Positions 39,033-49,047 are shown, counted from the stretch's first letter. The stretch: 64,000 bases of DNA from Nocardia nova NBRC 15556 (GCF_001613005.1 NZ_BDBN01000011.1:1-64000), one strand, 5' to 3'. A program made the numbers and translations. Notes: generated by a model from the sequence alone, not told the origin.

Positions 39033-40046
39033 ACCTCCACAACCGCGACCACCCGCTCGATCCACCTGGCCGCTCGCCCGGCCGGGTTCCCCGAACTCAC
39101 CGATTTCCGCGTGGTCGAGCATCCGATGCCGTCCGCTGAGGCCGGCCGGCTGCTGATCCGAAATCTCTTCATGTCGATAGACCCCGGCAGCCTCATGCGA
39201 ATCGGCGCCTATCCCGGAATCCCGATGCCGCCGTTCGCGATCGGTGAGGTGCTGTCCGGCGACGCGATCGGCGAGGTGATCGAATCCGGCGATCCGACCG
39301 TTCCGGAGGGCGCGCTGGTCCTGCACCGGCTCGGCTGGCGCGAACACGCCCTCGCCGACGCGCGGACAGTACGCATGGTGGATCCGGATGCCTACCCCTC
39401 GCCGTCCGGATATCTGGGCTTCGGTCTGGTCGCCTACGTCGGTCTGACCGTGGTCGCCGGCCTGAGCGCCGGCGATACCGTCTTCGTCTCCAGCGCCGCC
39501 GGTGCGACCGGGAACCTGGCCGGGCAGATCGCGCGACTGCTCGGCGCCGGTCGCGTCGTCGGCAGCGTCGGCTCAGCGCGCAAGGCCGCCTACATCGTCG
39601 ACGAACTCGGCTACGACGCCGCCGTCGACTACCACGACGAACCCTTCGTCGATCGGCTTCGAGCCGCGGCGCCCGGGGGCGTGGACGTGTATTTCGACAA
39701 TGTCGGCGGAACCCAATTGCGTGCGGCGATCGAGGTGATGAATGTCGGCGGACGCATCGCGCTCTGCGGAGCTCTGGCCAGGCAGCGCGCGGGCGGCGAG
39801 CCGGATGCGGGACCGGGTGATCTGCTGGCGGTGATCGGCAAGCGATTGACGTTGCGCGGATTCACCACGCTCGATCACCTGGATCTGGCCCCGGAATTCG
39901 GCCGGAAGCTGCGGGAATGGACGGCGGCGGGAGATATCGTACGCGTCGAAACCGTCGTCGAAGGCCTCGAGAACGCGCCGCGCGCTCTACTGGATGCGGT
40001 GCGGGGGCGCTACACCGGGAAGGTTGTGGTGCGGCTGGCGCGTTGA
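39030..40046 (+). CDS. NADP-dependent MDR-family oxidoreductase (zinc-independent, CurA/LTB4DH-like)
   Basis: A 338-residue medium-chain reductase. The N-terminal domain has IHLAARPAGFPELTDFRVVE and LFMSIDPGSLMRI. The Rossmann domain has FVSSAAGATGNLAGQIARLLGAGRVVGSVGS (AxxGxxG), then VDVYFDNVGG. No structural-zinc cysteines are seen. The group reduces alkenals, enones and prostaglandin-like compounds. Together with the MerR regulator 34 nt downstream and the MerR-type promoter, it looks like an electrophile-detoxification unit; this is inference. Confidence 0.9.
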   Translation: MTSTTATTRSIHLAARPAGFPELTDFRVVEHPMPSAEAGRLLIRNLFMSIDPGSLMRIGAYPGIPMPPFAIGEVLSGDAIGEVIESGDPTVPEGALVLHRLGWREHALADARTVRMVDPDAYPSPSGYLGFGLVAYVGLTVVAGLSAGDTVFVSSAAGATGNLAGQIARLLGAGRVVGSVGSARKAAYIVDELGYDAAVDYHDEPFVDRLRAAAPGGVDVYFDNVGGTQLRAAIEVMNVGGRIALCGALARQRAGGEPDAGPGDLLAVIGKRLTLRGFTTLDHLDLAPEFGRKLREWTAAGDIVRVETVVEGLENAPRALLDAVRGRYTGKVVVRLAR

Positions 40047-40080
40047 GCACGAGGGTGAGACGGCGGAGAGGATACGCGGC

Positions 40081-40488
40081 ATGTTGATCGGCGAACTGGC
40101 GGCCCGCACCGGAGTCACTACTCGGGCGCTGCGCTTCTACGAGGAACAGGGACTACTCACCTCCGGGCGCACCGCCGCGGGATACCGGGAATACGAGGAG
40201 GAGGCGGTGGCCCGGGTACGGAACATACGGGAATTGCTTCAACTCGGATTCACCGTCGAGGACGTGCGCGCCTTCGCTCCCTATCTGGACCGGGAGCTTC
40301 CCGACGTCTTTCCCTACGAGCCACGCTGCGCCTCGGGATATGCAGTGGTCGGACCGCCACGGGTGGCGGAGCTGAACCAGCGCATCGCCCGGCTGACACG
40401 CCTTCGGGATCAGTTGGTGAGCCGGATGCCGTGGCTCGATCCGGAGCACGTTTCCGGCCACCAACGGGTCAGTCCGCCGGGAAGCTGA
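40081..40488 (+). CDS. MerR-family transcriptional regulator
   Basis: A 135-residue regulator. The winged HTH (MLIGELAARTGVTTRALRFYEEQGLL, then GYREYEEEAVARVRNIRELLQLGFTVEDVRAF) is followed by a coiled-coil and a short tail. A single cysteine (EPRCASG) lies in the effector region. ATG 40081 is where the HTH begins; GGAGAGG lies about 10 nt before. It is probably the regulator of the MDR oxidoreductase promoter and its own operon. The last 20 nt overlap the convergent RNB gene. Confidence 0.92.
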   Translation: MLIGELAARTGVTTRALRFYEEQGLLTSGRTAAGYREYEEEAVARVRNIRELLQLGFTVEDVRAFAPYLDRELPDVFPYEPRCASGYAVVGPPRVAELNQRIARLTRLRDQLVSRMPWLDPEHVSGHQRVSPPGS

Positions 40489-41911
40489 AACCGACCACGC
40501 GTTTATCGGGGTCCGCGATGTCCAGGCGCACTCGCACCCGCCGGCCTTCGGGCGGTGCCCCGGCGCATTTGCCGAGTACCGGCGGATCGGCGACGAAGAT
40601 CTCGGCGGATCGGTTGCCGTTGCCCTCGCGGATGACCACCGCCTCGAACACGTCGCCCAGACGTGATGCGAGCACGGTGGATTCGGTGAGGTCGATGCAC
40701 GCGCGTTCGAGTTTGCCGCCGACCGCGTCGCTGCGCCGCATCGCGTCGGCGGCGGCGCCGAGTCCGTCGCGAACCCACTGCGGCACCGGGGTGCCCGCGC
40801 AGCGAGCCAGGCAGACTTCCGTCGCGTAGCGGTCGGCGAGGCGGCGCAGCGGCGCCGTCACGTGTGCGTAGGCAGCGCCGATCCCGCTGTGCTGCAACAC
40901 ATCCGGCGTTTGCCCGTCGAGCACGGTGTAGGACGCGCCGCGCAGGAGGCTGGTCGCCTCCGAGTTCAGCACCAGCGCGGCGGGGGTGTTGGGATCGAGG
41001 CCGGCCAGCATCCGGCCCACCGGCATACCCGCCGGCCAGCGCACCCCGAGCGCGGCGGCGGTGCGGCGCATGGACGCGATCGCCGAGGCCGGTGGCGCAG
41101 GCATCGTGCGCAGCAATCCGATGCGGGCGTCGGAATCGGTGTCGGCCAACATGATTCGGGCCGCGCAGATGCCGGTGAGCAGCGAGACCTGTTCGTTCCA
41201 GTCGTCGGCGGCGGTGCGCGGCTCGACCGCCAGCTGCCAGTGTTCGGTGTCGTGGTCGCGTCCGTCGGGAATCACCGATTGCGCGGGCAGCCGCAGTTCG
41301 ATCGCGCCGCGCGCCAACCCGGCCTCGATCCGCAGGCGGCCGAATTCCGGCAGTGCCGCGATCGAGGGATGCAGGCGGCCGGCGTCGGCGTCGGCCTGGA
41401 CGCCGGGATAGTCGAGGCGGGCGCGGGAGCGAACCAGGGCGCGCCGCACCGAGAAGCGTCGCGGCTCGGCCTTGTCGTCGCAGTCGATGGTCCAGAGCGC
41501 GGCGGGACGAACGGCGCCGGGCAGCAGACTCGCCGACCCTTCCGAGAGCACCGGCGGATGCAGCGGCACGGTGCCGTCGGGCAGATAGAAGCTTTGGCCC
41601 CGGGCGAGGGATTCCCGCGCGAGCGCCCCGTCGGGCGCGACCACCGCGCCCACATCGGCGATGGCGTAGTGCAGCAGGAATCCGGTCGGGGTGCGTTCGA
41701 GATGCAGCGCCTGGTCGAGATCCATGGCGCCGGGTGGGTCGATCGTCACGAACGGGATGTCGGTGCGATCGGCCCGGACGCCCGCGAACGCATCGGCTGC
41801 GTCGCGGGCCTCCGAGACCGCCTCGGACGGATATTCCGAGGCGAGTCCGAATTCGGATCGCACGACACCGAAATCCACCGGTGCCGAGACGATCCTGGGA
41901 TGCAGTTCCAC
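40469..41911 (-). CDS. RNB-domain (RNase II/R family) exoribonuclease
   Basis: A 480-residue protein with the RNB catalytic motif TIDPPGAMDLDQALHLE (acidic cluster for two Mg ions), AIADVGAVVAPDGALARESLARG, SFYLPDGTVPLHPPVLSEGSASLLPG and HVTAPLRRLADRYATEVCLA. The cold-shock RNA-binding domains of classical RNase R are largely missing; only a short C-terminal beta region remains. It probably degrades RNA 3' to 5'. The start is GTG 41911. Confidence 0.9.
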   Translation of the reverse strand: MELHPRIVSAPVDFGVVRSEFGLASEYPSEAVSEARDAADAFAGVRADRTDIPFVTIDPPGAMDLDQALHLERTPTGFLLHYAIADVGAVVAPDGALARESLARGQSFYLPDGTVPLHPPVLSEGSASLLPGAVRPAALWTIDCDDKAEPRRFSVRRALVRSRARLDYPGVQADADAGRLHPSIAALPEFGRLRIEAGLARGAIELRLPAQSVIPDGRDHDTEHWQLAVEPRTAADDWNEQVSLLTGICAARIMLADTDSDARIGLLRTMPAPPASAIASMRRTAAALGVRWPAGMPVGRMLAGLDPNTPAALVLNSEATSLLRGASYTVLDGQTPDVLQHSGIGAAYAHVTAPLRRLADRYATEVCLARCAGTPVPQWVRDGLGAAADAMRRSDAVGGKLERACIDLTESTVLASRLGDVFEAVVIREGNGNRSAEIFVADPPVLGKCAGAPPEGRRVRVRLDIADPDKRVVGFSFPAD

Positions 41912-41926
41912 GCGGGGCGCTGAACC

Positions 41927-42259
41927 TTACTTGAGCGCCAGCATGGTGCCGTTCAGCTGATCGAACGGGCCGTACACGGTGAAGACGACGCGGCCGTCGG
42001 GGTACTGCGACGACAGGGTCGCCGCGGCATCGAGAGCCTGGCCGAACGAGGCGGCCGACGGGTGCGGCAGCACCGCGATCGACTGGCCGAAATGGGTCTG
42101 GTGGACCCACTGGGTGTCACCGGGGCTGAGGTCCACCTGGACGCCACCCGGCAGCGGAGTGACCGCGACCGCGGACGCCGATCCCGCGCCCAACACCGCC
42201 ACACCCGACGCAGCTGCGGCGATCAATGCACCGGCCGCCAACTTGCGAACTACTCGCAT
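41927..42259 (-). CDS. Small secreted protein (110 aa)
   Basis: A 110-residue protein with a signal peptide (VVRKLAAGALIAAAASGVAV, cleavage near GSASA). The mature domain of about 80 residues (VAVTPLPGGVQVDLSPGDTQ, WVHQTHFGQSIAVLP) has no cysteine. It is 15 nt downstream of the RNB gene's upstream end and in the same direction. The start is ATG 42259 with a weak AGG 10 nt upstream. Similar short secreted proteins are common in Nocardia; function is unknown. Confidence 0.78.
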   Translation of the reverse strand: MRVVRKLAAGALIAAAASGVAVLGAGSASAVAVTPLPGGVQVDLSPGDTQWVHQTHFGQSIAVLPHPSAASFGQALDAAATLSSQYPDGRVVFTVYGPFDQLNGTMLALK

Positions 42260-42873
42260 ATATACAGAACCTGCTTTCCGACACTCGTAGCACCCATAGC
42301 CGCTACCACCCCCGGCAACGACACTTCCAACGGCCAACACTGTATGACGTCGGTCACGGTTCCGGCCACTCCGGGGCGGTTCGTCGCGCGGGACACGCCG
42401 GGACCAGCCGATTCGCCCGCATTTGCCGGGAATGCGCCCGCCGTCCGGACCGGGCGGCGACCGGGGCGCGGACCGCGCGAAGCTCCGGTGCCTGCGATTT
42501 CGCGATCGGTCACCACGACGGCGGCCACACGGCTCCGGCGGGTGCAACGGGGGTCGACGGGATCGTTGCGAGCGCGAACATCGACAGCCCGCGAACCGGA
42601 TCATTCCGGAAAGAAATATCACATCATTCAGAGCGGACGGGTATCACTCCGAGGAGTCGGACCTACGTCCAGATCACGCTACCGTACGCCGAATCCCCCC
42701 GTCGAGTCCGTTTTCCGCTGGGCCTGCGACTGTCCGAGCGCGCTGTTACTGTTGCCGATGGTGACAGGCCACGGCGTACCCACGGATTCGGGGGTCCGTG
42801 CAGTAACGAGAGTGCGCCGCGCGGCGAGAGTCGTCGAGTAATAGTTCCTCGAGTACAAGGAGTTCCACACCGC
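42260..42873. other. 614-bp intergenic region without a convincing gene
   Basis: Base composition is more mixed than its surroundings, with AT-rich patches near 42285-42350 and 42600-42640. Frames are open on both strands but lack ribosome binding sites and normal codon use. A direct repeat CGAGTA flanks ATAGTTCCT near 42835. The region ends at a 31-codon ORF. Confidence 0.35.
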
Positions 42874-42969
42874 ATGTCGTCCATCGTCTTCGACTACCTG
42901 CTGCCTCTCGTCGGTCCGGAGCAGGCGGCCTACTGGGCCCAGATTCTGGTGATCAACCCCGCCGGCTGA
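42874..42969 (+). CDS. 31-residue hydrophobic microprotein candidate
   Basis: Encodes 31 residues beginning MSSIVFDYLLPLVGPEQAAY and ending in INPAG: a single amphipathic/hydrophobic helix with a Pro-Gly tail. AAGGAG lies 11 nt before the ATG, slightly long. The longer in-frame reading upstream has no ribosome binding site and poor codon use. It is isolated between a secreted protein gene and an SDR gene. Its real status needs transcript or conservation data; no family was recognised. Confidence 0.4.
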   Translation: MSSIVFDYLLPLVGPEQAAYWAQILVINPAG

Positions 42970-43069
42970 TCACCGCGCGACCGCACCCGGTGCCGGCGGT
43001 TCGCCGCGGGCACCGCATGCGGTCGCAAGGCCCGGCTTCGACGACGATCCGACACAGGAGGCCTCCACC

Positions 43070-43903
43070 ATGACCACCGATCACGTCTGGTTCATCACCG
43101 GCACCAGCAGCGGCTTCGGCCGCGCGATCGCGGAGGCGGTGCTGGCCGACGGCGGCAGCGTGGTCGCCACCGCGCGCAAAACCGAATCCCTTGCCGAACT
43201 TCGAGATCATGCTCCGGAGCGGGTGCTCGTCGCACAGCTGGACGTCACCGACCCGGCGTCGATCACCGCGGCGGTCGAGGAGGCGCGAGTTCGGTTCGGC
43301 CGCATCGACGTTCTGGTCAACAACGCCGGCTACGGACTGCGCGGCGCGCTCGAGGAATGCGATGACGAGCAACTGCGCGCACTGATGGAAACCAATGTCT
43401 GGGGCCTGATCTCGGTCACGAAGGCGGTACTGCCGCTCATGCGGGCCCAGCGCAGCGGGCATATCGTGCAGCTGTCCTCGGTCGGCGGCGTGCGCGCCCG
43501 TCTCGGTGGAACCCCTTACGCGCTCAGCAAATTCGCGGTCGAGGGACTCTCGGAGGGATTGTCGTACGAGGTCGCGCCGTTCGGCATCAAGGTCACCATC
43601 GTGGAGCCGGGACCGTTCCGCACCGACTTCGCCGGGCGATCCATCCAGTGGGCCGAATCGATGCCCGAATACGCACCAATCTTCGCCGAGGAACGCGAGC
43701 GCTTCCAGGCCCAGGACGGCGCCCAGCCCGGCGATCCGGCCCGCGCCGCCGCGGCCATGCTGCGCGCGGTCGCCATGGACGAACCGCCCTTGCGGCTGCC
43801 GCTCGGCCCCGAGGCATTCACCGGCATCCGCGCCACCCTGACCCAGCGCCTCGCCGATCTGGACGAACTCGAACCCTGGGCCGCCGACACCGGCTTCCGC
43901 TGA
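43070..43903 (+). CDS. Short-chain dehydrogenase/reductase (classical SDR)
   Basis: A 277-residue NAD(P)-dependent oxidoreductase. It carries FITGTSSGFGRAIAEAVL (TGxxxGxG), LDVTD, LVNNAGYG (NNAG), the catalytic SS and YALSK (YxxxK), and EPGPFRTDF. The start has AGGAGG 8 nt upstream. A SnoaL-like gene follows 35 nt later with its own ribosome binding site, so the two probably form an operon. The substrate is unknown. Confidence 0.93.
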   Translation: MTTDHVWFITGTSSGFGRAIAEAVLADGGSVVATARKTESLAELRDHAPERVLVAQLDVTDPASITAAVEEARVRFGRIDVLVNNAGYGLRGALEECDDEQLRALMETNVWGLISVTKAVLPLMRAQRSGHIVQLSSVGGVRARLGGTPYALSKFAVEGLSEGLSYEVAPFGIKVTIVEPGPFRTDFAGRSIQWAESMPEYAPIFAEERERFQAQDGAQPGDPARAAAAMLRAVAMDEPPLRLPLGPEAFTGIRATLTQRLADLDELEPWAADTGFR

Positions 43904-43938
43904 CCACTCCCCTCGCCTGGACCGCCGGAGGACCCGAC

Positions 43939-44337
43939 ATGCTGTCCGCGGAAGACCACTTCGCGATCACCGATCTGATCAATCTGCACGGCCACCTGAC
44001 CGACAACGGCGATTTCGACGGCTGGCCCGCCCTGTTCGCCGAGGACGTCGTCTACGACGTCAGCGCCATGGGCGGCGGCGTCCTGGTCGGAATTCCCGCC
44101 TGCCGCGACGCCGCGCTGGCGATGGGCGACAACAACCCCGTCGCCCACCACGTCACGAACATCGTCATCAACGAGGTCGCCGACGGCACCGTCCGCGCCC
44201 TGTCCAAGGGGTTCGGCGTCATGACCGACGGTACGGTCGGCAGCGCCACCTACGAGGACACCATCCAGCGCATCGGCGCCGGCTGGAAGATCACCCACCG
44301 CATCGTGCGCCCGCGGCGGAAACCGCTGCACCCCTGA
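43939..44337 (+). CDS. SnoaL/NTF2-like domain protein
   Basis: A 132-residue alpha+beta barrel protein: FAITDLINLHGHLTDNGDFDGWPALFAEDVVYD, AHHVTNIVINEVADGTVRALSK and THRIVRPRRKPLHP. The ATG at 43939 has GGAGGA 7 nt upstream. Members serve as small-molecule isomerases, dehydratases or hydroxylases. Co-transcription with the SDR suggests the two act on a common compound. Confidence 0.88.
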   Translation: MLSAEDHFAITDLINLHGHLTDNGDFDGWPALFAEDVVYDVSAMGGGVLVGIPACRDAALAMGDNNPVAHHVTNIVINEVADGTVRALSKGFGVMTDGTVGSATYEDTIQRIGAGWKITHRIVRPRRKPLHP

Positions 44338-44412
44338 TCCGGCGCCCCTCCCGCTGATCACGGAACATGCCAATATTGCTCCGAAGTTGCCGACGAGGGC
44401 GATCATGGAGGC

Positions 44413-44685
44413 ATGAACGCGGAACCGCTACCGCACACCCCCGCCCTGCGACGAATGCTGGACGATGCCTCGGCGATCGCGCGCCGGGCGGGCCATACCG
44501 CCCTCGGCACCGAACACCTCGTTCTGGCCGGCCTGCAGGACCCGAATTCCACTGTCGCCCAAGCCTTTCACCGCGCGGGCGCCAATCTGGCGGCGATCTC
44601 GGACGCCTTGCACGGAACCCTGCGCAACGGGCCGTACCCGAACCCGACCGAACATCCGGACAACGGCGAGGGCTGCGCGCGCTAG
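44413..44685 (+). CDS. Stand-alone Clp N-domain protein
   Basis: A 90-residue protein that is nothing but one Clp amino-terminal repeat region: TPALRRMLDDASAIARRAGHTALGTEHLVLAGLQDPNSTVAQAF, then a short second half and an acidic tail. Full Clp ATPases carry this domain before their AAA modules. Isolated copies (ClpS-like adaptors or decoys) are common in actinomycetes, but their partners are unknown. ATGGAGGC precedes the start. Confidence 0.82.
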   Translation: MNAEPLPHTPALRRMLDDASAIARRAGHTALGTEHLVLAGLQDPNSTVAQAFHRAGANLAAISDALHGTLRNGPYPNPTEHPDNGEGCAR

Positions 44686-44699
44686 CCGGGCGCGGTCGG

Positions 44700-45005
44700 T
44701 CAGCGCAGTGAGGTTTCGTCGCCGACCGTGAACTCGGTGACCCGGGCTTCCCGGATCATCGCGCCCTGCTGGTCGGACACGCCCGCACCGCGGAAAGCAT
44801 CCAGCGCCGCGCGGTCGCTCCACCGTTCCAGAATGTTGATGCGGCCGGTATCGATCAGGTCGGCCGACAGGGCGAAATCGAGGCATCCGGGAGTCTTCCG
44901 CGCCGCGCTCACCACCTCGACGCAGGTCGCCAGATAACGGTCCCGATCGGCCGGGTCCACCCGCAGGTAGCCGGTGACGATGATCTGCCGAGGCGTGGCA
45001 TCCAT
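44700..45005 (-). CDS. Antibiotic biosynthesis monooxygenase (ABM) domain protein
   Basis: A 101-residue ferredoxin-like protein: [40 protein letters not shown], then [21 protein letters not shown] proteins act as cofactor-free oxygenases on quinols or as haem-degrading enzymes; the key residues here do not decide between these. It lies between the Clp N-domain gene and rnpB, convergent with the former. Confidence 0.88.
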   Translation of the reverse strand: MDATPRQIIVTGYLRVDPADRDRYLATCVEVVSAARKTPGCLDFALSADLIDTGRINILERWSDRAALDAFRGAGVSDQQGAMIREARVTEFTVGDETSLR

Positions 45006-45039
45006 GCGGCCAGGGTCTCATGCCGCGAACCCCGAAGGG

Positions 45040-45457
<418 letters not shown>

Positions 45458-45664
45458 GCGCACCATTGTGCCGTGCGAGCGGCGCCGAGCGCACATCGGG
45501 CCGCGACCGGCATCCGGGCTCGGCCGGGAATCGGGGCCGCGGCGGTCGCGCGGCGCGCCCTGGGACGGGCGTGGCGCGGTACCGGAGGTTACGCATACAG
45601 TGAAGCCGCATTCGCCGTGGAGCGCGTCCCCACAGCGAACCGACCGCACAGAAGGGCAGCGCAC

Positions 45665-46828
45665 ATGGGGTTCGGCGACTTCCAGAACGAGATCTACTTC
45701 CAGGGGCTGCGCGGTGTCGTGCCGGAGTACCCGGTCGCGTTCGCCGAACTCGAACAGCGCGCGCAGGCCGCCATGCCGCCCTCGATCTGGTCGTATGTGG
45801 CCGGCGGCGCGGGCGACGAGCGCACCCAGCGCGCCAACGTCGCCGCCTTCGACCGCTGGGGGCTCATCCCCCGCATGTTCGTCGGCGCGAAGGAGCGCGA
45901 CCTGTCGGTCGATCTGTTCGGAATGACGCTTCCCACACCACTTTTCATGGCCCCGGTCGGCGTGATCGGCCTCTGCGCCCAGGACGGCCACGGCGATCTG
46001 GCGACCGCCCGCGCCACCGCCCGCACCGGTGTGCCGATGGTCGCCTCGACCCTCACCGTCGATCCGCTCGAGGATGTCGCCGCCGAATTCGGTGACACCC
46101 CGGGCTTTTTCCAGCTCTACACCCCCACCGACCGCGATCTCGCGGCCAGCCTGGTGCACCGCGCGGAGCAGGCCGGGTACAAGGGCATCGTCGTCACCCT
46201 CGACACCTGGATCACCGGCTGGCGGCCGCGCGACCTGTCCACCGGTAACTTCCCGCAGCTGCGCGGACACTGCCTCGCCAACTACTTAACCGATCCGGTC
46301 TTCCTCTCCGGTCTGCAGCGCTCACCGGAGGAGGATCCGATGAGTGCGGTGCTGCGGTGGGTGCAACTGTTCGGCAACCCGCTGCGCTGGGAGGATCTGG
46401 CCTGGCTGCGCTCCCTCACGGATCTGCCCTTGATCGTCAAGGGAATCTGCCATCCCGACGATGTGCGCCGGGCCCGCGACGGCGGCGTGGACGGCATCTA
46501 CTGCTCGAATCACGGTGGGCGCCAAGCCAATGGCGGACTGCCCGCGCTCGACATGTTGCCCGAGGTCGTCGCCGCGGCCGAGGGTCTGCCGGTGCTGTTC
46601 GATTCCGGAATCCGCAGCGGCGCAGACGTCGTCAAGGCGCTCGCGCTCGGCGCCACCGCGGTCGGAGTGGGCCGGCCCTACGCCTACGGTCTGGCGCTCG
46701 GCGGGGTGGACGGAATCGTGCACGTCCTGCGCACTCTGCTGGCGGAAGCGGACCTGATCATGGCGGTCGACGGCTATCCGGCGCGGAAGGATCTGACTCG
46801 CGAATGTTTGCGTTCCGTCCACCCGTAA
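45665..46828 (+). CDS. FMN-dependent alpha-hydroxy acid oxidase/lactate 2-monooxygenase-like
   Basis: A 387-residue FMN TIM-barrel enzyme. It shows [52 protein letters not shown] (FMN lysine), the catalytic [11 protein letters not shown], and [33 protein letters not shown]. The long insert with [15 protein letters not shown] matches lactate 2-monooxygenase of mycobacteria, which converts lactate to acetate and CO2. The ATG at 45665 has GAAGGG 8 nt upstream. The frame is open further upstream through rnpB, but that part is not coding. Confidence 0.92.
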   Translation: MGFGDFQNEIYFQGLRGVVPEYPVAFAELEQRAQAAMPPSIWSYVAGGAGDERTQRANVAAFDRWGLIPRMFVGAKERDLSVDLFGMTLPTPLFMAPVGVIGLCAQDGHGDLATARATARTGVPMVASTLTVDPLEDVAAEFGDTPGFFQLYTPTDRDLAASLVHRAEQAGYKGIVVTLDTWITGWRPRDLSTGNFPQLRGHCLANYLTDPVFLSGLQRSPEEDPMSAVLRWVQLFGNPLRWEDLAWLRSLTDLPLIVKGICHPDDVRRARDGGVDGIYCSNHGGRQANGGLPALDMLPEVVAAAEGLPVLFDSGIRSGADVVKALALGATAVGVGRPYAYGLALGGVDGIVHVLRTLLAEADLIMAVDGYPARKDLTRECLRSVHP

Positions 46829-46890
46829 TCGTGCCCTGAGCGGGGATCCACGTCTGCGGCCGGGCGCGCGACCCAGTACGGTATTCGCCC

Positions 46891-47778
46891 ATGGAGCGTG
46901 TCGAGGTGGGGTTCGGTTCGGGAAGCGAACAGTGTGCAGCGTGGCTCTATCTTCCGGACGGCCCGCCCAAACCGCGTCCGCTGGTCATCATGGGGCACGG
47001 GCTGGGCGCGAACCGGGAAATGGGTCTGGATCGCTACGCACGCCGGTTCGCCGCGGCCGGAATGGGCGTGCTGGTCTTCGATTACCGGCATTTCGGGGCC
47101 AGCGGTGGTGAACCGCGCCAGCTGATCAACATCGCCCGCCAGCGCGACGACTGGCGCGCCGCGATCGCCTTCGCCCGCACCCTCAAGGGCTTCGACGCGA
47201 CCCGAATCGCGTTGTGGGGCAGCTCCTTCGGCGGCGGGCACGTGCTGTCCATCGCACACGAGGACGACTACCTGGCCGCTGTCGTGGCACAGTGCCCGTT
47301 CACCAGCGGCTGGTCCTCGGCGATGGCGAAGGGGCCGATCAGCCTCGCCAAGACCGGCACCCTCGCGCTCATCGACATCCTGGTGGGCCCGATCCGCCGC
47401 AAGCCGGTGGGCGTGCGACTGGCCGGGCGGAAGCGTTCGGCGGCGTTGATGAGCGCCTCCGACGTGCCCGAGGGTTTCGGCCGCCTTGCCGAGGAGAGCG
47501 AGCAGTACCAGCCGAAAGTCGCTGCCCGCGTAGGGATGTCGGTGCTGTTCGATTCACCGTGGCGGCGCACCAAGGGCATCAAGGTGCCGGTGCTGTATGC
47601 GGTGTGCGACAACGATTCGGTCGCGCCGGTGGGTCCGACGCTGAAGGCCGCTGAACGCACCAAACACGGCATCGTGAAGCGATACCCGATCGGGCACTTC
47701 GACATCTACTTCGACGACTGGTTCGAGAAGGCCGTCTACGACCAGACCGAATTTTTGGTGTCGGTCCTGCGTCCCTGA
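46891..47778 (+). CDS. Alpha/beta hydrolase (DLH/X-Pro-like)
   Basis: A 295-residue hydrolase: LVIMGHGLGANREMGLDRYARRF, VLVFDYRHFGASGGEPRQL, the nucleophile in ALWGSSFGGGHVL, Asp in VCDNDSVAP and His in PIGHFDIYF. A helical cap lies at about residues 130-210. Substrate unknown; ester hydrolysis is likely. TACGGT 8 nt before the ATG could be a -10 box for a near-leaderless transcript. It converges on the RNase H/phosphatase gene. Confidence 0.85.
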   Translation: MERVEVGFGSGSEQCAAWLYLPDGPPKPRPLVIMGHGLGANREMGLDRYARRFAAAGMGVLVFDYRHFGASGGEPRQLINIARQRDDWRAAIAFARTLKGFDATRIALWGSSFGGGHVLSIAHEDDYLAAVVAQCPFTSGWSSAMAKGPISLAKTGTLALIDILVGPIRRKPVGVRLAGRKRSAALMSASDVPEGFGRLAEESEQYQPKVAARVGMSVLFDSPWRRTKGIKVPVLYAVCDNDSVAPVGPTLKAAERTKHGIVKRYPIGHFDIYFDDWFEKAVYDQTEFLVSVLRP

Positions 47779-47795
47779 CCGTCGCCGACCGGCGT

Positions 47796-49037
47796 TCAGA
47801 GATACGAGGTGTCGTTGACCAGACGCACCGACGATCCGCCGTCGGGATAGAACTCGGCGATCGACAGCGACGCCAGATCCAGATGCAGCCGATACAGCAG
47901 CGACGGGCCGACTTCCAGAGCCAATTGCAGCAGTGTCTTGATCGGCGTCACGTGGCTGACCACGACGACGTTCTGTCCCGGATACAGCGCGAGCAGATCG
48001 CGACGCGCCGCCTCGACGCGTTCGCGCACCTGGGCGAAGCTCTCCCCGCCCGGGGCGGGCAGCGACGGATCACCGAGCCAGCGCTGATGCAACTCCGGAT
48101 CCCGTTGTGCCGCTTCGGTGAACGTGAGGCCTTCCCATTCGCCGAAGTCGGTTTCGGTCAGCGCGTCCAGAACCCGCACCGGGACGTCGAGGGCCTGGGC
48201 CGCGGCCTGCGCGGTTTCGCGGGCCCGGCCCAGCGGCGAGGTGACGACCGCCGCGATATCCCCCTTCGCGGCGAGATATTTCGCGGCGCGGGCGGCCTGT
48301 TCCCGGCCGAGTGCGGTGAGGTCCGGATTGCCGCGGCCGGAATACCGTCGCTCCACGGACAATTCGGTCTGGCCATGACGCAGCAGCAACAGCCGGGTCG
48401 GCCGCCCGCGGGCGCCGGTCCAGCCCGGACCGGTTGTCGCCGGGGCCGTCTCCTGCACGACCGGATCCTCGTGCGCGGCACGGGCGTCGGCCGCTTCGTC
48501 GATCCAGCCCGGCAGCTCCGCCTCGACGCCGCGCGACGACACCGATTCCTGCGCAGCCGATTCCGGTTCGGCCACGCTGTCGATCACCGGGCGCTCGGTA
48601 TCGGCTTCGCGCACCTCCGCGACCACCACCGCATCGTCCATGGCCTCGTTGGCGAGCCGATCGGCATGCGAATTCTGCTCGCGCGGAATCCATTGGAAGC
48701 CCACCCGATCGAAGCCCGCGACCAGCTGCCTCGCACGTTCCGCGAGCGGAATCATGGCCGCGTGCTTGACCTTCCAGCGTCCCGACATCTGCTCGACGAC
48801 GAGTTTGGAATCCATCCGCACCTCGACGGTGCGCGCGCCCAGTTCCGCCGCGGCCGCCAAGCCCGCGATGAGACCGCGGTATTCGGCGACGTTGTTCGTG
48901 GTGACGCCGAGGTATTCGCGACGTTCGGCGAGGATCGTGGCGTGGTCGGAATCCCAGATCACCGCGCCGTAACCGGCCGGGCCGGGATTGCCTCGCGAAC
49001 CGCCGTCGGCCTCCACGATCACGCTGCGTACCGTCAT
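47796..49037 (-). CDS. Bifunctional RNase H / acid phosphatase fusion (Rv2228c-like)
   Basis: A 413-residue fusion. Residues 1-140 are a type-I RNase H domain (EADGGSRGNPGPAGYG, NNVAEYRGLI, RMDSKLVVEQM, HADRLANEA) cleaving RNA in RNA-DNA hybrids. An acidic linker follows to about residue 205. Residues 210-413 are a histidine phosphatase domain (LLLRHGQTELSVERRYSGRGNPDLTALG and VVVSHVTPIKTLL). The orthologue Rv2228c couples RNase H with alpha-ribazole phosphatase activity of cobalamin synthesis, which fits the nearby cobC and cobD genes. ATG 49037 is 10 nt from the zinc-ribbon gene, probably one operon. Confidence 0.94.
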   Translation of the reverse strand: MTVRSVIVEADGGSRGNPGPAGYGAVIWDSDHATILAERREYLGVTTNNVAEYRGLIAGLAAAAELGARTVEVRMDSKLVVEQMSGRWKVKHAAMIPLAERARQLVAGFDRVGFQWIPREQNSHADRLANEAMDDAVVVAEVREADTERPVIDSVAEPESAAQESVSSRGVEAELPGWIDEAADARAAHEDPVVQETAPATTGPGWTGARGRPTRLLLLRHGQTELSVERRYSGRGNPDLTALGREQAARAAKYLAAKGDIAAVVTSPLGRARETAQAAAQALDVPVRVLDALTETDFGEWEGLTFTEAAQRDPELHQRWLGDPSLPAPGGESFAQVRERVEAARRDLLALYPGQNVVVVSHVTPIKTLLQLALEVGPSLLYRLHLDLASLSIAEFYPDGGSSVRLVNDTSYL

Positions 49038-49047
49038 CGCCGGCCCG

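Noticed and set aside
42260..42873. Several 60-250-codon frames on both strands
   Set aside because: Codon use is unlike neighbouring genes, there are no ribosome binding sites, and products are low-complexity.
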